64,000 nucleotides of DNA. Origin: Mesobacillus campisalis. Its GTDB lineage: Bacteria; Bacillota; Bacilli; Bacillales; Cytobacillaceae. Positions 27,295 to 35,305 of the stretch are shown in pieces. The translations under genes and the position numbers were made by a program. Position 1 is the first letter of the stretch. Every line of letters starts with the position of its first letter. The stretch is from positions 1 through 64,000 of the forward strand of contig NZ_LAYY01000004.1 of NCBI RefSeq assembly GCF_000986785.1, read 5' to 3'. Below the pieces are notes generated by a model. That model did no database searches and was not told where the DNA came from. It saw only the letters and a program-made list of their open reading frames with translations.

Positions 27295-28042
27295 TCATTC
27301 CTAATGCCTTTTTGGTCGCCGGCCCGACAATTCCATCCGCCTTCAGTTTCTTGGCTTTTTGAAATTTCTTGACGGCTGCTTCTGTTGCTGGTCCGAATAC
27401 TCCGTCTATTCCCTTTGTGCTATAGCCTTTGTTGGTGAGGATTCGCTGCAGGTTCCTTACTTCGGCACCTCTCATCCCTTTTTTCAGGACGGTGCTTGAT
27501 GAAGGTACACCTGTAACTGGAAGGGAAGCGCCTCCTGAAACTTTATATCCATTTGCGGCTGCGATGGAATTAAAGGAGCTTTTGGAGGTGGTGATAATAA
27601 CCGGCGTATTTACACTCACCTGGTTATAAAGCCATTCCACTTCCTCATCGTACATCCTGATGCAGCCGCCGCTCACATATCCGCCAATAGAATTAGGGTT
27701 GTTATTGCCATGGATAGCATAGGTAGTTCCCCAGGTACCTCTGGCATTGAGGCCAAGCCAACGGTTTCCAAGGGGATTCCTTGGGTCGCCTCCAGGGATA
27801 TTCCCGCTGTAATAAGGACGATTCTTAATCTTGTTGACGACTTTGAATTTGCCCTCCGGGGTGTAGGAAGGCTGCCTGCCAGTCCCCACTTTAAACGTTC
27901 TTACCAGCTTACTCTGTTTGTAATAAGCCAGCTGGTTGTTCGACTTGTTGATGATGATGAATTCCCCGCCAGCCGCCTCTGCGGGTGCCTCAAAGAACAC
28001 CAGTGATACTAGAAGCATAAAAGCGATAAAGATTTTCTTCAT
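27290..28042 (-). CDS. L,D-transpeptidase (YkuD) with C-terminal peptidoglycan-binding domain
   Basis: The 250-residue exported protein has a signal peptide (1-23, cleavage after AEA), a YkuD catalytic domain (about 27-152) with His111 (AIHGNNN) and the nucleophile Cys127 in VSGGCIRM, and a PG_binding_1 domain (about 184-248) with VRNLQRILTNKGY and DGVFGPATEAAVKKFQ. It should form 3-3 cross-links or otherwise modify peptidoglycan stems at the cell surface or in spores. A G-rich ribosome binding site precedes the ATG. It is monocistronic and shares its terminator with the DUF3231 gene. Confidence 0.95.
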   Translation of the reverse strand: MKKIFIAFMLLVSLVFFEAPAEAAGGEFIIINKSNNQLAYYKQSKLVRTFKVGTGRQPSYTPEGKFKVVNKIKNRPYYSGNIPGGDPRNPLGNRWLGLNARGTWGTTYAIHGNNNPNSIGGYVSGGCIRMYDEEVEWLYNQVSVNTPVIITTSKSSFNSIAAANGYKVSGGASLPVTGVPSSSTVLKKGMRGAEVRNLQRILTNKGYSTKGIDGVFGPATEAAVKKFQKAKKLKADGIVGPATKKALGMK

Positions 28043-28279
28043 TCCCCATCCCCCCAGTTTTATATTTGCAAGTCCCGTATTGCTGGAAGCAGGGAGGGAC
28101 GTGCTTTATATAAAACGTTTATTTATACAAAATAGACTCCTCCACACCTTAATAGTTACATATTTTACCTTTTAATGGGCATATTTTCTTTCTTGTTTTT
28201 ATGACAAAGGACCTGTTAAAATGTCGGTATTTGTAAAGGGAGGAAAATAATCCCGAACTCTGACCGTACAAATTATATT

Positions 28280-28359
28280 GAATTAAAAATAATTTACATC
28301 AAGGTAATTGACATTACTTTGTGGCCGTGATACATTTATCTCGAATTAAAAGTATTTTA
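28280..28359 (+). promoter_or_regulatory. promoter flanked by a 17-bp direct repeat
   Basis: TTGACA (28308-28313) and TACATT (28331-28336) with a 17-bp spacer form a good vegetative promoter for the flavoprotein gene. It is flanked by GAATTAAAAATAATTTA (28280-28296) and GAATTAAAAGTATTTTA (28343-28359), starting 63 bp apart, about six helical turns. The downstream copy extends to ATCTCGAATT, which resembles half of the MhqR operator as I remember it. The rest of 28043-28486 holds no gene. Confidence 0.6.
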
Positions 28360-28540
28360 AATTGAAATGTTTGGTACGGATAAGGAATTTAAGCTGAGAT
28401 CCGGCATAAAGGTATTTTTATGGAAGAAAGATAGCAGACTAATAAAAGCTGCTTAGGATTCTAATTTATTTATGGAGGTACAGGAAATGGGTTTTCTCTC
28501 CAAACTATTTGGAAATTCGAAAATAAAGGAGAATGAAAAA

Positions 28541-29149
28541 ATGGAAAAGGTTAAATTAGCGGTAATTTTCTACAGTATGGGTGGAACCAACTATCAGCTG
28601 GCAAAATGGGCTGAAGAAGGAGCAAGGGAAGCTGGCGCTGAAGTCAGAGTCCTAAAAGTGGAAGAACTGGCTCCAGAATCGGTTGTCCAGGGAAATGAGG
28701 TCTGGAAGGCGACAACAGAAGCAACAAAAGATGTTCCAGTGGCTAAGGGCGATGATATCGAATGGGCGGATGCGGTGATTTTCAGTGTGCCAACACGCTT
28801 CGGCAACATGCCTTCCCAAATGAAGCAATTCCTTGATACTCAAGGCGGACTATGGGCAACTGGCAAAACCGTCAACAAGGTCGTGAGCGCGATGACGTCT
28901 GCCCAAAATCCGCACGGCGGCCAGGAAGCAACTCTTCTGTCCCTCTATACATCAATGATGCACTGGGGAGCGATCATTGCGACTCCTGGCTATACTGATC
29001 CAGTCATTTTCGGCGCAGGCGGCAACCCTTATGGAACAAGCGTCACCGTAAACGAAGACGGCAAAATGATCGAAGACGTTGAAGCGGCCGTCAAGCACCA
29101 GGCAAAACGCACCGTAACCGTAGCAGAATGGGTCAAAAAAGGAAAGTAA
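28541..29149 (+). CDS. WrbA-like flavodoxin-family NAD(P)H:quinone oxidoreductase
   Basis: The 202-residue form begins EKVKLAVIFYSMGGTNYQLA, an FMN-phosphate-binding loop of flavodoxin-like proteins, and contains PTRFGNMPSQMKQFLD, GGLWATGK and NPHGGQEATLLSLYTSMMHWG, all WrbA-type motifs. It should reduce quinones by two electrons using NAD(P)H and FMN. Two starts are well supported: ATG 28541 (AAAGGAG, 9-nt spacing, family-length product) and ATG 28487 (GGAGGT, 7-nt spacing), which adds MGFLSKLFGNSKIKENEK. I give the shorter form because it matches the family boundary. A hairpin without a T run follows at 29182-29213. Confidence 0.9.
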   Translation: MEKVKLAVIFYSMGGTNYQLAKWAEEGAREAGAEVRVLKVEELAPESVVQGNEVWKATTEATKDVPVAKGDDIEWADAVIFSVPTRFGNMPSQMKQFLDTQGGLWATGKTVNKVVSAMTSAQNPHGGQEATLLSLYTSMMHWGAIIATPGYTDPVIFGAGGNPYGTSVTVNEDGKMIEDVEAAVKHQAKRTVTVAEWVKKGK

Positions 29150-29178
29150 GCAAGGGGACGGTTTCTGCATCAATAACA
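29150..29178 (+). repeat. REP-like short repeat (GGGGACGG motif)
   Basis: GCAAGGGGACGGTTTCTGC followed by ATCAATAA begins one nt after the flavoprotein stop codon. It belongs to the family also seen at 30942, 34221, 36563, 41109, 42184/42217, 43812, 45661 and 50909. Confidence 0.75.
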
Positions 29179-29375
29179 GATGAACAAGCATGGGGAGTTC
29201 CCCATGCTTGTTCGTGTTCCGGACCTCCCTATGCTTCAGGGCTTAGTCCGTAAGATAGAGGCTGGAGTGTAATTTGTCGGAATCTTGCTTCTATTAGCAC
29301 ATTTACATTGCCTTCCAGAAACAGGCACAATGATAGTAGTTCGGATTCCGAATAAAATTGCAAGCGGGAGGATAA

Positions 29376-30566
29376 ATGATGAATAAAAAGCAATTATGGA
29401 AGGTGTTAAGCTCGGCAGCATTGGCTGCATCCATCCTTGTTCCCCAGGTGGGTTTTGCGGAGGGAGCAAAACCGATTACGGAAGAGACCCCATCTGTAAA
29501 GGGCTATATTGATTACGAGGAGCTGAAACAAAGGCTAAGCCAAATCGAGAAGGCTTCCAATGGACTCGTACAGGTGGAATCAGCGGGGAAAACCAATCAG
29601 GGAAGAGACATCTTTAGTGCCCGGGTTGGCCAGGGGGATAAAGTGGTTTTGGTCCAAAGCGAGATTCATGGAAATGAAAAGACAGGAACAGAGGCTCTGT
29701 TAAACATTCTGCAATATTTGGGCTCCAGCCAGTCTCCCGAAGCAAAAAAGATAAGGGAAGAACTCACCATTGTGGCTATTCCGATGATGAATGCGGATGG
29801 ATCCGAATTGGACAGGCGCGGCAATGTCATGAGCTGGGAGGAAGTGGTTGAAGACTTCCCGCAATTGCAAAACGCAAGGCCTACCTGGAATTATTATAAC
29901 CGGACCCTTCAGGGAGATGACTACACCTCAAACCCTGGTTTCGATGTAAACCGTGATTTTAACCCTGACCTGAATTATGTTCCGAAACCGGAAGACTTCC
30001 CTGGTAATTCTTCCACAGCCGGCTGGTATATCACACCGGAGGCACAAACGGTACGGGATGTATACAAGAGCCTGAAAGAAGAGTTTGGGAATGTGGAAGT
30101 GTTCATGGACCTGCACCACCAAAACTTCTATACGGTCGAAGGGAGTGACAGGGAAGTCACCATGTCGATCTCGGCCGATTTTGTTCCGGATCCAAACACT
30201 CCAAGAGGAGCGAAATATAGTCAGTACGCGGACCAGTTCCGTTTTGACTTTTCACGCCAGCTGAATGTGGCCCTGTATGATGCGATCCAGGAAAAAGGAA
30301 ATTCAATTTTCACGAATATCACGCTATACGACCAAGACCTGGATCTTCCAGGAACGGCCCTGGGCGCATTTTCCCTGAACGGCAGCGGCATCGTCATCTT
30401 TGAGGTGAAGGGACAAACCCAGAACTTTGGCCAAAAAATGAAAGGCCAGCTGGTTAAAACCGTCGAAACCGGCCTCATGGGCGTGATGAATGGAGTCGCA
30501 GAGGGCAGCGTGTATGAGTTGAATCCTGAGGATTATCACGAGATTCCAAATAGAGTGAGGAAGTAG
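29376..30566 (+). CDS. secreted M14-family zinc carboxypeptidase
   Basis: The 396-residue protein has a signal peptide (1-28, cleavage near GFA) and an M14 metallopeptidase domain. Zinc ligands are His98 and Glu101 in SEIHGNEKTG and a later histidine in FMDLHHQNF. A catalytic glutamate is probable in IVIFEVKGQ near the C-terminus. Substrate-contact segments include GFDVNRDFNP. It would trim C-terminal residues from peptides outside the membrane. GGGAGGA precedes the ATG; a second ATG follows immediately. It is monocistronic, with its own terminator. Confidence 0.92.
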   Translation: MMNKKQLWKVLSSAALAASILVPQVGFAEGAKPITEETPSVKGYIDYEELKQRLSQIEKASNGLVQVESAGKTNQGRDIFSARVGQGDKVVLVQSEIHGNEKTGTEALLNILQYLGSSQSPEAKKIREELTIVAIPMMNADGSELDRRGNVMSWEEVVEDFPQLQNARPTWNYYNRTLQGDDYTSNPGFDVNRDFNPDLNYVPKPEDFPGNSSTAGWYITPEAQTVRDVYKSLKEEFGNVEVFMDLHHQNFYTVEGSDREVTMSISADFVPDPNTPRGAKYSQYADQFRFDFSRQLNVALYDAIQEKGNSIFTNITLYDQDLDLPGTALGAFSLNGSGIVIFEVKGQTQNFGQKMKGQLVKTVETGLMGVMNGVAEGSVYELNPEDYHEIPNRVRK

Positions 30567-30574
30567 TACTCCAA

Positions 30575-30618
30575 TAGCAAAAAGCTGGCCGAAGAGATTT
30601 GGCCAGCTTTTTTGCTAT
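30575..30618 (+). terminator. terminator after M14 peptidase gene
   Basis: ATAGCAAAAAGCTGGCC (from 30574) pairs with GGCCAGCTTTTTTGCTAT (30601-30618); the 8-bp GC-rich core is followed by six T. Confidence 0.9.
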
Positions 30619-30737
30619 TCTATGTACCCTTAGCCTGCAAGCAATTTTAAAAACATAATTTTGATGGTTTTGAATCTTTTTCCAGCGACCTCCGTATTTA
30701 TTGCTAAACACTTGATTTTTGAGAGGGGAAAAAGATT

Positions 30738-30941
30738 ATGTCTGAAAAAGGTTGTATAAAATGCGGAAGCCAAGATGCGGGAGAGAAGGAAGTGGCCATG
30801 ACGGGCACTGGGCTTTCCAAGTTATTTGATGTCCAGCATAACCAGTTTATTGTGGTATACTGCAAAAACTGTGGGTACTCAGAGTTCTACAATAAAGAAT
30901 CCTCTGCTTCCTCCAATCTGCTGGATTTATTCTTTGGGTAG
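30738..30941 (+). CDS. small zinc-ribbon protein
   Basis: The 67-residue protein has two zinc-binding pairs, CIKCG near residue 6 and CKNCGYSEFYN near residue 43, typical of a zinc ribbon. Similar proteins in Bacillus are annotated as zinc-ribbon nucleic-acid-binding proteins, with unknown role. The start ATG follows GAGAGGGG. A REP-like repeat follows directly after the stop codon. Confidence 0.82.
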   Translation: MSEKGCIKCGSQDAGEKEVAMTGTGLSKLFDVQHNQFIVVYCKNCGYSEFYNKESSASSNLLDLFFG

Positions 30942-30970
30942 AGCAAGGGGACGGTTCTCGCGCATCATAA
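30942..30970 (+). repeat. REP-like short repeat (GGGGACGG motif)
   Basis: AGCAAGGGGACGGTTCTC followed by GCGCATCATAA begins immediately after the zinc-ribbon gene stop. Confidence 0.78.
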
Positions 30971-31036
30971 CCTGTATGTATAATGATTCTCCTTTCCATA
31001 GATAATATAACGGACATGATAAAGGAGATGATTTTA

Positions 31037-31183
31037 GTGAAAACAAAGGACGATGTTTCAACCGGTGCTAAGGTCACGAAGGATAACCAAGTTTATGGTA
31101 CACCAAATAGCAAAGCCAAAAATGGCACCGGCGACTCCCCAAATGATAATGCCGGCGGTAAAAGCAAGGGACTCGGCCATTAA
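31037..31183 (+). CDS. small hydrophilic protein, possible spore-type protein
   Basis: The 48-residue product is rich in Gly, Asn, Lys and Asp, with no hydrophobic core (middle segment YGTPNSKAKNGTGDSPNDN, ending KSKGLGH). Such composition is common among minor acid-soluble spore proteins, but I do not recognise a specific family. GTG at 31037 has AAAGGAG 9-10 nt upstream. A terminator begins 4 nt after the stop codon, which supports a real transcription unit. Confidence 0.65.
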   Translation: MKTKDDVSTGAKVTKDNQVYGTPNSKAKNGTGDSPNDNAGGKSKGLGH

Positions 31184-31187
31184 TCGG

Positions 31188-31213
31188 CAGCCAGATTTTT
31201 GGCTGTTTTTTTT
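31188..31213 (+). terminator. terminator after the small hydrophilic gene
   Basis: CAGCCA (31188-31193) pairs with TGGCTG (31200-31205), followed by T8. Confidence 0.85.
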
Positions 31214-31273
31214 ATGTTTGCACATTATGGAGGGAATTATTATGGAATGTGGTTGGGAGGGCATCGGCTGAAA

Positions 31274-31386
31274 TCCGTATGCACTCCTCATTCGGACTCG
31301 GGGAGATGGAAAGGAAGGCATCAAGTCCGAATCCGTGCTTCATTCGGACCCGATTTAAGAGAAATTGCTGTCGTAAGTCCGAATGA
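31274..31386. repeat. short intergenic repeats around TTCGGAC
   Basis: TCATTCGGAC-x-CG occurs twice (near 31288-31300 and 31340-31352), each preceded by TCCGT and GC. AAGTCCGAAT occurs at 31323-31332 and 31375-31384. The stretch 31214-31540 contains these repeats and no convincing gene; an open frame across it is probably fortuitous. Confidence 0.55.
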
Positions 31387-31546
31387 TATACAAGTCCTGG
31401 CCAATGCATTAAATTGTCCATCATCCTTGCTTTTATTGTCCCTGAGCAAATGGTATAATGAGGAGCTTGGGCGAACTACAACTAATGTTCATTGGACGGT
31501 TGCTATCAAAGCTTTCGCCAATGAAAACACTTGAGGTGTAAAAAGA

Positions 31547-31756
31547 ATGAACAAACGATGGACAATCGATAAAATTAAAGAGTTTGTTGAGAAAAATTCG
31601 GATAGCAAGCTGCTTAGCACAGAATATCACGGATTTTCACAAAAGCTGTTATTTAAATGTGCATGTGGCAGCAATTTTGAAAAGACATTTACAAAGTTCA
31701 AAAATAACCATCAGCGTAAATGTGACGTGTGCCAGCCGCCGAAAGCATCGCGCTGA
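31547..31756 (+). CDS. small zinc-finger protein, 69 residues
   Basis: The protein starts NKRWTIDKIKEFVEKNSDSK after the initiator, then has KLLFKCACGSNFEKTFTKF and KCDVCQPP. The C-x-C ... C-x-x-C arrangement resembles the treble-clef zinc finger often seen beside HNH-type or phage-associated proteins, but here it stands alone. GAGGTG lies about 10 nt before the ATG. A terminator follows at 31776. The function is unknown. Confidence 0.72.
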   Translation: MNKRWTIDKIKEFVEKNSDSKLLSTEYHGFSQKLLFKCACGSNFEKTFTKFKNNHQRKCDVCQPPKASR

Positions 31757-31775
31757 CCAGCAAGCGCAATAACAA

Positions 31776-31812
31776 AGTGCCGATTTGATGAAAAGAGATT
31801 GGCGCTTTTTTA
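31776..31812 (+). terminator. terminator after zinc-finger gene
   Basis: AAGTGCCGAT pairs with ATTGGCGCTT through two G-U pairs, followed by TTTT. Confidence 0.75.
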
Positions 31813-31838
31813 TATGGAACGGGAGCAGCAAAAAAATC

Positions 31839-32015
31839 ATGAAAAGGTATAAGCTAAAAAATAATTTCAAAGGCTTTAAAAAAGGGACCCAATTTTATTT
31901 GGTTGTGGAATCTGAATTTATCGGAATCAAAGAGTTTGTATTGCGAACGGAGGATTTCAAAATCAGAATGGCGATCAATGAAAAGGAGCTCCACAAATAT
32001 TTTGTTCGGTTTTAA
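31839..32015 (+). CDS. hypothetical protein, 58 residues
   Basis: The basic, soluble-looking product begins MKRYKLKNNFKGFKKG and contains FYLVVESEFIGIKEFVLR, giving a probable beta-strand alternation. ATG at 31839 has GGGAG 13 nt upstream, a rather long spacing. An in-frame ATG at 31785 would overlap the preceding terminator and is less likely. No family was recognised. Confidence 0.55.
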   Translation: MKRYKLKNNFKGFKKGTQFYLVVESEFIGIKEFVLRTEDFKIRMAINEKELHKYFVRF

Positions 32016-32101
32016 AAGTTAAATACTACCAACTCTTATGCTATTCGATTTTTCCAATAATACCCGATAAAAAGTCGGACAAGAATAATGGAGCTGATTT
32101 A

Positions 32102-32269
32102 ATGAGTAAAGCTAAAAGTAAGGGCGGAACAGGGAGAGGCACAGGCAAGAAAGGCTGGAACCGCTGGCAGGCCGGTGCGAAAAAGGCCAAAAGTGCGAAA
32201 CCTTATAAAAGCAAAGGTGTTAAACATGGGACAAAAACAAGCAATGAAGAGGCCTCAGCAAAAGAGTAA
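32102..32269 (+). CDS. DUF3934-like small basic protein, 55 residues
   Basis: Translation from ATG 32102 gives SKAKSKGGTGRGTGKKGWNR after the initiator, then WQAGAKKAKSAKPYKSKG and a hydrophilic tail ending ASAKE. The composition (Lys/Gly-rich, two Trp) matches my memory of DUF3934, a short Bacillus family of unknown function. GGAG lies about 11 nt upstream, and a terminator follows 24 nt after the stop. It is well supported although very short. Confidence 0.75.
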   Translation: MSKAKSKGGTGRGTGKKGWNRWQAGAKKAKSAKPYKSKGVKHGTKTSNEEASAKE

Positions 32270-32292
32270 CTGCAGTAATAGTAGCTCTGGTG

Positions 32293-32325
32293 AAAGCGTT
32301 AATCCAAAGGGATTTACGCTTTTTT
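32293..32325 (+). terminator. terminator after the DUF3934-like gene
   Basis: AAAGCGTTAATCC pairs with GGATTTACGCTTT (one mismatch), followed by a T run. Confidence 0.85.
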
Positions 32326-32395
32326 GATGTATCGGAAGCAAGGGGATATATTGTAAAAATTTGAGAAAAATAAAAGTAAAAACAAGGGGGCAGTA

Positions 32396-33004
32396 ATGAG
32401 AAGGAAACAAATAACAAGTAGGAAGCATATCTGGCTGATCCTTAGCGTTTTTTTATTAAATATTGTCCTAAAATCTTATCGTCACTTTCCTAAATATCAT
32501 AAAAACCTTTTATACGTTAGTTTCTTTAATGCCTTATATTATTGGCTTTGTAAACGGCATCTTGTTTGGGAATTCATTCCCTCAGGCATGAACTGGAGGC
32601 TAGTTAGATACATACACATCATTATAGTGAGTCCATTATTGGTTCTGGCATTCCTGGCAAAAATCCCAAATTCATTCGGTAAGCAGGCAATATACCTTAT
32701 TAAGTGGGTCATAACGGCGACAGCAGTTGAATATTACATTTATCGTAAAAAACTGATTCTTTACGCTCATGGGTGGAATGTCTTTTGGTCCGGTTTATTG
32801 TACGCAATGATGTTCACCTTCAGTCATCTATTTACCAAAAGGCCGATCGCTACATTATTCCTTTCATTTTGTTCTACCGTTATTTTTATTATAAAATTCA
32901 GGGTGCCTTTGAAACGGAAGCACCTTTCAAGGAAATTCGACCGTTTGGTTGATGTTTATTACCACACTTTTTTAGAAGACATAGCAAGTTATTGGAAATA
33001 TTGA
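32396..33004 (+). CDS. CBO0543-like membrane protein, second copy
   Basis: The 202-residue protein has about five hydrophobic segments. It shares with the protein at 12114-12638 an aromatic-rich layout: LVRYIHIIIVSPLLVLAFLA, IPNSFGKQAIYLIKWV, VEYYIYRKKLILYAHGWNVF and a W-SGLLYAMMF segment. HGWNVFW here parallels HNGWNMWW there. AAGGGGG precedes ATG 32396 by 5 nt. It is monocistronic with its own terminator. The function is unknown. Confidence 0.82.
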   Translation: MRRKQITSRKHIWLILSVFLLNIVLKSYRHFPKYHKNLLYVSFFNALYYWLCKRHLVWEFIPSGMNWRLVRYIHIIIVSPLLVLAFLAKIPNSFGKQAIYLIKWVITATAVEYYIYRKKLILYAHGWNVFWSGLLYAMMFTFSHLFTKRPIATLFLSFCSTVIFIIKFRVPLKRKHLSRKFDRLVDVYYHTFLEDIASYWKY

Positions 33005-33007
33005 CAG

Positions 33008-33037
33008 GGGCGTTGATCATGGATTAACGTCTTTTTA
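33008..33037 (+). terminator. terminator after CBO0543-like gene
   Basis: GGCGTTGATC pairs with GATTAACGTC (one G-T pair) around ATG, followed by TTTTTATTT. Confidence 0.75.
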
Positions 33038-33147
33038 TTTAACAGCTTCCAAGCCGTTTAACATCCATATTCCCTAGTTGAACAATTTTTCTCCGATTGG
33101 GGTACATACTAAGAAGAAGCTTAGTTTTATCTTGAGGAGGTTATTTC

Positions 33148-34215
33148 ATGGAACTGGAATCAAACAATCGGGAAGCAGTCGAAGGCCTGATGAATGGAGC
33201 CGGAGGTATACAATTAAAAAATGTAAGTGACCAGGTAATAGTCATTACGGGTGCATCAAGCGGAATCGGCCTTGTGACGGCAAGAATGGCGGCCGAGAAG
33301 GGTGCAAAACTGGTTGTCGCTGCAAGAAATGAGGAAGCATTAGAGGAACTTGTTGACGAATTACGGGAAAAGGGCCATTCGGCCATCCTTGTAAAAGCAG
33401 ATGTAGGGGTTGAAGAGGACGTTAAAAGAATTGCAGAAGCGGCGATAAAGGAGTATGGCCGCTTTGATACTTGGGTGAATAATGCAGGGGTGACCATCTA
33501 TGGGTACGCGATGGATGTAAGCACGGAGGATATGAAACGGTTATTTGATACGAACTATTGGGGAGTGGTATACGGTTCCAAGGAAGCTGTGAGACATTTC
33601 AGGGAAAGAGGCGTACCGGGTGCGCTCATCAACGTGGGAAGCTTGTTTGGGGATACTGGCACATTGATTCAATCAACTTATGCTCCATCAAAATTTGCGG
33701 TCCACGGATGGACAGAAAGTTTAAGAATGGAACTGGAAAAAGAAAACGAACCCATTTCGGTGACTCTTATCCATCCGGGCAGGATCGATACACCTTACAA
33801 TGAGCATGCAACCAGCTATTTGGACAATCAGCCGGTACACAGAGGAATGATTTATCCTCCCGAAGCGGTAGCAGAAGCGATCCTCTATGCAGCAGAACAT
33901 CCCAAGAGGGATATGTATATCGGGTCACAGGCAAAAGCCATCCAGTTTCTTGGAGCAAACTTTCCTCGTTTGACAGATAAATTTATGGAAAGAATGATAC
34001 CCCCAACCCAGTATGACCCTGACAGACCGTCAAAACCAAGGGAAGAAAGCAATTTGTATCATGCGGGTTACGGAATGCATGAGCGAGGAACAAACATAGG
34101 CTGGAAGCGGTCCTCCAGCTTGTTCGTAAAGGCATCCAAGCAGCCGGTCCTTTTCAACACAATAGCAGCAGGACTTGGTATACTGGCATTGTCCAGATTA
34201 ACGCGCCGAAAATAG
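33148..34215 (+). CDS. SDR-family oxidoreductase
   Basis: The 355-residue protein is a classical short-chain dehydrogenase: cofactor loop TGASSGIG, ADVGVEEDV, NNAG, catalytic Ser in INVGSLFG, and Tyr/Lys in YAPSKFAV. A C-terminal extension of about 100 residues includes PPTQYDPDRPSKPR and a hydrophobic end (IAAGLGILALSRL) that may bind the membrane. This long form is recurrent in Bacillus but the substrate is unknown. GAGGAGG lies upstream of the ATG. A REP-like repeat and a terminator follow. Confidence 0.92.
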   Translation: MELESNNREAVEGLMNGAGGIQLKNVSDQVIVITGASSGIGLVTARMAAEKGAKLVVAARNEEALEELVDELREKGHSAILVKADVGVEEDVKRIAEAAIKEYGRFDTWVNNAGVTIYGYAMDVSTEDMKRLFDTNYWGVVYGSKEAVRHFRERGVPGALINVGSLFGDTGTLIQSTYAPSKFAVHGWTESLRMELEKENEPISVTLIHPGRIDTPYNEHATSYLDNQPVHRGMIYPPEAVAEAILYAAEHPKRDMYIGSQAKAIQFLGANFPRLTDKFMERMIPPTQYDPDRPSKPREESNLYHAGYGMHERGTNIGWKRSSSLFVKASKQPVLFNTIAAGLGILALSRLTRRK

Positions 34216-34220
34216 GTGGT

Positions 34221-34245
34221 GCAGGGGGACGGTTCTGCTGCTCCA
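34221..34245 (+). repeat. REP-like short repeat (GGGGACGG motif)
   Basis: GCAGGGGGACGGTTCTGCTG followed by CTCC begins six nt after the SDR stop codon. Confidence 0.8.
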
Positions 34246-34268
34246 ATTGCAAAAAAACAATCAATAAG

Positions 34269-34303
34269 TGGCGTTAATCCAACTAACTGGATTAACGCTT
34301 TTT
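34269..34303 (+). terminator. terminator after SDR gene
   Basis: GCGTTAATCCA (34271-34281) pairs with TGGATTAACGC (34288-34298), followed by T5. Confidence 0.92.
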
Positions 34304-34337
34304 AAGGTATAACAGAATCTGAACGGGAGTGGTAAAA

Positions 34338-34835
34338 ATGGCAAATAAAATTCAAAAAATCACGGCAAATTTATGGTTTGATTATCAAGCGGAAGAGGCA
34401 GCAAAGTTTTACACCTCTATTTTTAAGAACTCAAGGATTAACAGGATAACTCGTTATGGGAAGGAGCGACATGAAAGCGGCTTGGAAGGTGCGGTAATGA
34501 CAGTTGAATATGAATTGGAAGGGCAAAAGTACGTGGCGTTGAACGGGGGCCCCAAATATAAATTTACAGAAGCGATTTCGTTCATTGTTCATTGTGAGAC
34601 CCAGGAAGAACTTGATTATTATTGGGAGAACCTCTCTGAAGGGGGAGACGAAAAAGCACAAGTTTGTGGATGGCTGAAAGATAAATTTGGGGTGTCCTGG
34701 CAAATTGTTCCTTCTGCACTTAATGACATGGTTAGTGATGAGAATCATGAAAAATCAGCAAGGGTGATGAAGGCTCTCCTTGATATGCGGACCAAAATAG
34801 ACATGGAAAAATTAAGGAAAGCATATGAAGGCTAA
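34338..34835 (+). CDS. PhnB-like VOC-superfamily protein
   Basis: The 165-residue protein begins ANKIQKITANLWFDYQAEEA after the initiator, followed by AKFYTSIFKNSRI, MTVEYELEGQKYVALNGG, a SFIVHCETQEELDYYW segment and CGWLKDKFGVSWQIVPSAL. This is the pattern of the PhnB/3-demethylubiquinone methyltransferase-like branch of the vicinal oxygen chelate fold; most bacterial members have no known reaction. ATG 34338 has GGGAG with 8-nt spacing, preferred over GTG 34329, which overlaps that site. Confidence 0.9.
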   Translation: MANKIQKITANLWFDYQAEEAAKFYTSIFKNSRINRITRYGKERHESGLEGAVMTVEYELEGQKYVALNGGPKYKFTEAISFIVHCETQEELDYYWENLSEGGDEKAQVCGWLKDKFGVSWQIVPSALNDMVSDENHEKSARVMKALLDMRTKIDMEKLRKAYEG

Positions 34836-34872
34836 GGTGGAGAGGTTATCCCGCCGCCTTTTCTGGATTACA

Positions 34873-35118
34873 TTATAGGTCCACAAGATATAAAAGGGTG
34901 GCTTCTTCAGGCCTGTCCAAATCGTTAAAGTATTTTTTTGCTTCGTGTTTGGGCAGGATGAGGAGCGCGTCGTTCTTGCTCAATAACTTTTTGTTCCTCG
35001 CCGTTTTAAATACAAGGTCACTTGCCACCTCGATTGATGAAGCGCTGATGACTCCGACTGGAAACGATTTGGCTCTTCTTTTCGTTGAATGTTTCTGGTA
35101 AACTATTACATATTTCAT
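34873..35118 (-). CDS. hypothetical protein, 81 residues
   Basis: A small soluble protein starting MKYVIVYQKHSTKRRAKSFP and ending EATLLYLVDL. It has no signal peptide, membrane helix or recognised motif. GAGGGG occurs about 11 nt before the ATG on the minus strand. It lies convergent with the PhnB-like gene, with only 37 nt between the stops. Confidence 0.7.
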   Translation of the reverse strand: MKYVIVYQKHSTKRRAKSFPVGVISASSIEVASDLVFKTARNKKLLSKNDALLILPKHEAKKYFNDLDRPEEATLLYLVDL

Positions 35119-35305
35119 AATATTTCCATCCCCTCGACTTTCTGTTTTATTCCCGTCTTTGCCAAGGCTGAAACAATTTTATGGTGAATGCACTGGTGCG
35201 AATTGTATTATCAAAATTATGCTGTTATCTTTGATTCTATCAATTTGAAAGCAAGGATGCTCAACCCAGCTCTTACTGCATAGCATTCTTGAAAAGGTGA
35301 TTTTA

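Noticed and set aside
29182-29213. Terminator after the WrbA-like gene
   Set aside because: The GAACAAGCATGGGG hairpin is strong but has no T run, so I record it as a hairpin in the gene entry, not as a terminator.
31199-31534. A 111-residue plus-strand frame between the small genes
   Set aside because: It starts inside a terminator T run, spans short repeats, and has no ribosome binding site or coherent protein features.
31547-31756. Prophage or homing-endonuclease remnant
   Set aside because: A single zinc-finger protein with a good binding site and terminator is not enough; no phage or HNH genes are adjacent.
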